64,000 bases of DNA from Elmis aenea (taxonomy: Eukaryota > Arthropoda > Insecta > Coleoptera > Elmidae). Shown here piece after piece: positions 59,422 to 64,000 of the stretch. Location of the stretch: assembly GCA_947652605.1 (NCBI GenBank), contig OX393579.1, forward strand, positions 23,519,674 through 23,583,673, written 5' to 3'. Each line of letters begins with the position of its first letter. Within the stretch, counting starts at the first letter, position 1. The position numbers and the translations under genes are program-made. Below the pieces are notes generated by a model. That model was given only the letters and a program-made list of their open reading frames with translations. It had not been told where the DNA came from and ran no database searches.

Positions 59422-59709
59422 TTAGGTAGGAACAAAAGTATTTTCGTTTTTTAACATGATGTTTATTTTTAATATTTTTAACAAACTAAATTAAATTAAA
59501 AATCCAAATATAGTCCATTATATGGGATGGTCTTAATCCATTTTTTCGCCAGGTTTTCAATTCTCCTCCGGTACCATTCTTGAGACTTGGAGTTGAAGAA
59601 CTCGCGACACCCTTCTTCTACTTCGTGAACATTAGCAACGTCCTGCCCAGTCGGGAAATGAGCCATTGAACCGAACATGTGGTAATCCGATGGTGCTAGG
59701 TCGGGACTA
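59422..59709 (-). pseudogene. Mariner transposase C-terminus with element end, 5' truncated
   Basis: On the minus strand an open frame (59709 down to its stop at 59496) begins SPDLAPSDYHMFGSM, the third catalytic motif of DD34D mariners, and runs through FFNSKSQEWYRRRIENLAKK and KTIPYNGLYLDF. After the stop lies an end sequence whose plus-strand form starts TTAGGTAGGAACAAAAGTAT, a plausible mariner inverted terminal repeat. Sequence before SPDLAP is unrelated, so the rest of the element is missing. Confidence 0.75.
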
Positions 59710-60067
59710 GGGTTTCTTTACCGGGATCCCGGTCCTATTTAAGCTATTTTATATTTATTATTTAATTATTTATAATAATCATGGAGCGAAATGTATTAGA
59801 TATATGACTTGGAGTTCTTTTTAATATGACTAAATAAAAAAAAGAAAATTCTTTTGCTCCTTCCTAATATTATCAACTTGAATTCCAGTCAAATTGTACT
59901 GCTAAATAGGTGATTCCGATAAATTACAGTGGTGTAGTTGTTTACGAGACAATACGCGTCCTGGTATCGCAGCTTTTATAACGAGAACACTCGGAGAACT
60001 TTGACAGAAAAGTACTACTTAACCCACGTGAGTATAGTCCCAAACTAGAACTAAGCGTTTTTACTAG

Positions 60068-60233
60068 TTTGGTCCTTTCAAAGAAGCTCTAGCAGTAAAT
60101 AGTTTTGAAACTGGCGACGAAGTTGAAGGTTTTGTGCTATTGTGCGCCGAAGGTTGGCCAAGCAAACAGATTGCCTTTGAAAGAGGCATCATGAAGTTAC
60201 CTGAGCGAATGCGACAGGTGGATAACAAATAGC
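60068..60233 (+). pseudogene. Mariner transposase C-terminal fragment, frameshifted
   Basis: Reads FGPFKEALAVNSFETGDEVE and, after a one-base shift near 60180 in a run of A, RGIMKLPERMRQVDNK and a stop. FG(P/S)xKEAL and GI.KL..RW are hallmarks of the C-terminal end of mariner transposases. The same element may have provided the fragment at 58955-59225. Confidence 0.65.
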
Positions 60234-60980
60234 TCACAAACTAGATATTGGTTGTTGCCAAATTGTTTGATCAATAATTTATTAATAAGAAAAATAGAAT
60301 TTATGTTTGAACCTTCCTCTCATTAAATTATTGTACGTTCGAATTTTGTTTGCTTCGGTACGTTGCAACTAGCAATAACGAAACATAAAAATGTTAGTAA
60401 TTAATTAATTGCTATAAACTTTGCCAAAAATTTGACTGATGTCCAAGTATTTTGTTTGTACGTTCCATAGAGTAAGGCCAGACAATTGCCCGTCTGCCAA
60501 CTTGGCGGCTTTTTTATTTACACTGTTTTATTGCACATGCATGTGCTATTTTATGTATCTCTGGTAATAATCAGCCAGTACTGAAAAATCGTTAATATCT
60601 TTTATAAATTCACAATCGAGAACGCCGAGTGTGTGTATTACTTTGTCGTTAAGGAAATTAAAATATTTAATCTGTTAAAACAATTTTGCTAATAAATCAC
60701 GTGAAGTATATGCGTGATGGTGGTTTGATAATATCAAGGTCGACGCAGCCCATATTATATTTAAGTTATATATTTTTTAAATAGATATTCATTAACTAGA
60801 AATATTTTTTCCATGTTGTGTGATATAAATATAACCGAAGACGAGGTAACCTTTTAGGTGTTGATAGTAGTAAAAATATGCGAAAAATAGCAATTAAAAT
60901 TATTGATGTTTCCTTGTCCAAATATTGGGAAGAAAATGAATAAGCGATATTTAGTCTATGTAGTAAATCTAAACTTTTTC

Positions 60981-61154
60981 TTAAGGTCCACACACACCGG
61001 CGCGATTTCGAAGCGGGCGCGGGCGCGGGCGCGGTCGCGGTCACGATAATTTGGTAACCATGTTTACTTACTTACGTAACCAGGTTACTAATTATCGTGA
61101 CCGCGCCCGCGCCCGCGACCGCTTCGAAATCGCGCCGATGTGAGTTGACCTTAA
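60981..61154. mobile_element. GC-rich hairpin element, 174 bp
   Basis: TTAAGGTCCACACACACC...GGCGCGATTTCGAAGCG at the left is mirrored by the right half ending GTGAGTTGACCTTAA. Arms of about 75 bp contain GCGGGCGCGGGCGC repeats, in contrast to the AT-rich surroundings. The Ala/Pro-rich open frame here is only an effect of these repeats. Confidence 0.75.
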
Positions 61155-61233
61155 AGGTTTAAAACACGTATTCTCTGTTGTTTACGGCTAATATGGAATA
61201 TGACCCATAACAAGCCCTATTTTCTTACTTCTT

Positions 61234-61283
61234 ACACTGTACGTATTATGACGCTGTGGGAGCTACAGCGTCATAATACTACG
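61234..61283. repeat. Short perfect hairpin
   Basis: GTATTATGACGCTGT and its inverse ACAGCGTCATAATAC enclose a 9-base loop (GGGAGCT region). Purpose unknown; it could be a small element or its relic. Confidence 0.6.
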
Positions 61284-63406
61284 TTTGATACAGCAACGTT
61301 CCTTTCCTCGTACTCATTTTAAAGCTGTCTTAGTGCTGGTAAAAATGATGTTTATAAACAAAGTAAACCGTATTTGGTACTATTTAGTAAAAAAAAGAGT
61401 TTTTGAAAACAATTTAATCAACGTATTTAATAGAAAGTCTTAATATATTATCATGAATTTAAGATAAACATATGCTACTATTTATGGAATGACAGGGCCG
61501 ATTTTGTCTGAGGGCGAACACGTACCTCGCACGCGGTAGGCCGATTTATTGGGCAGCCAAAGGCGACCCTCGTGATCTTTATGTTATCTACGTCATAAAT
61601 TATTGTGAAATGTAAACAATATTTTAAATCATTTAAACTTTATTATGTTATTGTGTTGAATTAGGTACAACTAGCTTCTTTGTGTATTGTTTTTTTTTTC
61701 AATAGCCACATTAATTAGAATTAATAAATACAATAATATTGTAAAAACTTACTTACTTTTAAAGATAAACCTAACAACCCATAACATCAATGAAACAAGA
61801 AAAAAATGTCTATTTAATGGTGCCACAGCCAACTAAAGCCCGTATTTAAAATAGGAAAGTTGATATAAAAATAACAAAAATAATTGAAGATACGTCAGTA
61901 TAAACAAATTTTTATTCTACGCAAAAAAGTGTCCCCATAATGTCAAAAAATATTTTGAGTTTGATTTCAAATAAGGAAGTTATAAGCAACAATTGAAAAC
62001 TTTTTTGTTTTTTTTTATCAATAGCGCAAAAACTTAAATTTTTTCAAGATTTTTCCATAGAATTGTTGTTCTTAAATAAGATCATTTTGACTTATTTAAC
62101 CAACTCTGTATCTCTTACCGTTTACGAAATCCTCATGTACTATCAAATGGCCGAAAAATTAGCATAAAATGACAAAATGTAGGATTCTAAGTTTTGATGT
62201 GTATTTAAAAGACGTTATTCAAGTAGCATTAATATGTTTTTGGTCAAAATCAGATTTTCTTACCTTGCCATTCATGTAAACAGTTAAATTCTTTTGTTTT
62301 GATTTTATAAGAAAACAAACGCGATAAAAGTGTTTAACAGTAATTAATATTGGCATTTGTTGTCATTTCCAAGGCTTTTACTATTTAAAAATGTTGCAAT
62401 TTCCCTTAACTTTATCAAAAATTCTTAACTCGAAAATTGTTGCAAATAGGTATAGGAAACGCTGATACAGATTGATGCAGAATGTAATTTTGCAGTAGAA
62501 AATGAAAAAAAAGTTTGGGCATTGTATTTGAAAAAAACGAGTTTTGGTGGTATGAAGTTTTATTAAAAGAAAATTAAATTTTGGACACCCTGTAAGTAAT
62601 GCATCGATTGCAAAAATTCCAGGATGTACTCCAAGGTTTCTTCTAGACATGGTCTAAATTTAAGCGTTTTTTTTTCAAAAATGGCGGCGTTACATAATAT
62701 TAAGCATCACGATAAAAATCAAAAGATTTTCAAAAAAGTCCAAAAATCTTGAAAATGACTGCACTTAGGTATAGGGAACGATAATAAAAGTCCCTCTAAA
62801 ATAACGTTTTAAATCCAAATACGCAATAAAAAATAGACCATTGTATTTGAAATAAGAAAGTAGACGTCAACTTCCGGTATTTCCGGAAGTGTCGCCATCT
62901 TGAAAATATTTTCAATAAACACATCAGATGCCATTATGGTCATAACCAAAATTTCAGATCCATTCCTTTTTTCATTCTTCATATATTTTTATGTACCGGT
63001 CTCAATGAATCACCCTGTATAACGTTTGCTGAAGTATTTTCTTAAAATACACATTATGTAATCGAAGTGGTAACGATGATCTCTTGGATATCTTGTACAT
63101 AAAAAACAAAAGAAAACAATTTCCTAATTAAGTGTTTAAACATAATATAGTTTTGTTGTTTTTAAAACATGTTGATTTATTATCGTTAACCGTTTATAAT
63201 TCTCTACTTCTTTAAACCCCGTGGTGAAAATGCTTTAGTTACATTTACATTATTTTGTTTATTAATGTTTGCGTGTAATATTTTGCAGCTGAGCGTTGCT
63301 ATTGATTATTTAAATTATATAACATTAACAGTAAATAACATTTAAAGACAGCGCGTGCACGGACTACTCAAATATAGATTTATGTAAATTTGCCCTTATC
63401 CTACAG

Positions 63407-63504
63407 GTTCCTGTTAGGTCATGTAATAGTTTTACCTGGACTTGCTTTGCTGATGTCGGTAGATGACACTACCGAGGATGTTGTCCGCTTAAAGCCGGGA
63501 ACAA
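63407..63504 (+). CDS. Possible first coding exon of a third gene (partial)
   Basis: A polypyrimidine-poor but usable acceptor (TTATCCTACAG) precedes this block, and a donor ACAA|GTAAAT follows it. An ATG at 63453 starts MSVDDTTEDVVRLKPGT before the donor, leaving phase 1. Base composition is richer in GC than the flanks, as in coding exons. I do not recognise the protein. It could join the candidate 5' UTR exon at 39490-39807. With only 17 codons this may also be chance. Confidence 0.3.
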
Positions 63505-64000
63505 GTAAATATTTGTACAACGTAACTTCCGAATTAGCGAGATCCTGTGCTTTTAGTAATTTATAGGTGATGTAGAATCGAATAACCAACTCCTCTTAAG
63601 TTTAAATTGAGGTAGAGGAATTTCGCAGAGAGTTTGTTTACTTAGAAATGTTAAACTGGGGGCTTATTTTGTAACTAAATACCAAAACCTTTAAATTGCA
63701 GACCTTACAATTATTAAAATAAAATCGCTTGTTATGATGTACATGCATTTTCATAAAAATCGATTCTTAAAATCACCGGTAACGTTTACTGATGTTTAAT
63801 TGGAAAGATTTTGTTTTTACACATAATTTCTTTACTTCTTATTTTTTTAAAAGATTAATATGTATGTCGTGCGTTCTAAATGTATCAATCTACTGCAAAT
63901 CTGATAACATTCTAAATTTTCATTTTGTATCGAATAACGACAAGTAAAGTTAGCGAGTGTTCGAATTATTAAAGTTGTAACATTTGAGTAAAAGAAGAAT
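63505..64000. other. Right flank, nothing recognised
   Basis: AT-rich sequence without a recognisable exon, RNA gene or bounded repeat up to the end of the window. Confidence 0.4.

Larger units (their letters stand above)
39808..63406. other. Gene-poor repeat-filled stretch, possibly one long intron
   Basis: No complete gene, RNA gene or conserved coding exon is seen in these 23.6 kb. It holds the transposon remnants and hairpins listed separately. Stretches such as 43340-44470, 44970-46340, 48370-50050, 51040-53430, 53800-56090 and 61300-63400 show AT-rich sequence with at most fragments of ACAGGGTG-type repeats (for example ends near 62590 and 63019). Confidence 0.45.

Noticed and set aside
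60796..61044. Ala/Pro-rich open frame on the minus strand
   Set aside because: Its Ala/Pro run is the GCGGGC repeat of the palindromic element, and the rest is unrelated flank.

Overview
This is AT-rich, intron-rich nuclear DNA from an insect. The evidence is two split genes whose conceptual proteins align along their whole length with the insect eye-pigment ABC transporters White and Scarlet, arthropod-type U2 snRNA genes, and a dense load of short hAT-type and foldback transposons with scattered mariner fragments. I lean towards a beetle or a similarly repeat-rich insect, but the sequence does not settle the order.

Layout. Positions 1-899 are upstream flank. White lies on the + strand at 900-10764 (12 exons, 673 codons). 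An intergenic stretch full of repeats follows (10765-15843). Scarlet lies on the + strand at 15844-39009 (15 exons, 659 codons). Two near-identical U2 snRNA genes sit head-outward in an inverted duplication inside scarlet intron 3, and a tRNA-Asn(GTT) gene lies antisense in scarlet intron 11. From about 39.5 kb on I find no complete gene. A CpG-richer block ending in a good splice donor (39490-39807) could be the non-coding first exon of a third + strand gene. A short exon with a start codon at 63407-63504 could be its first coding exon. If they belong together, the 23.6 kb between them is one intron filled with transposon debris.

Function. White and Scarlet are ABCG half-transporters. In Drosophila they pair in pigment-granule membranes to import tryptophan-derived ommochrome precursors. 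Here the two genes are adjacent, head to tail, and share most of their intron positions and phases, so the window looks like an old tandem pair kept together.

Mobile DNA. At least ten elements have 8-bp target-site duplications that can be read on both sides (seven perfect or nearly so within or next to the two genes, the rest downstream), the mark of hAT transposition. Several families carry their own short motif repeated many times below the ends. Long palindromic foldback elements beginning with TACAGGGTG-like ends form a second class. Degenerate mariner transposase fragments cluster at 46-51 kb and 58.9-60.3 kb.
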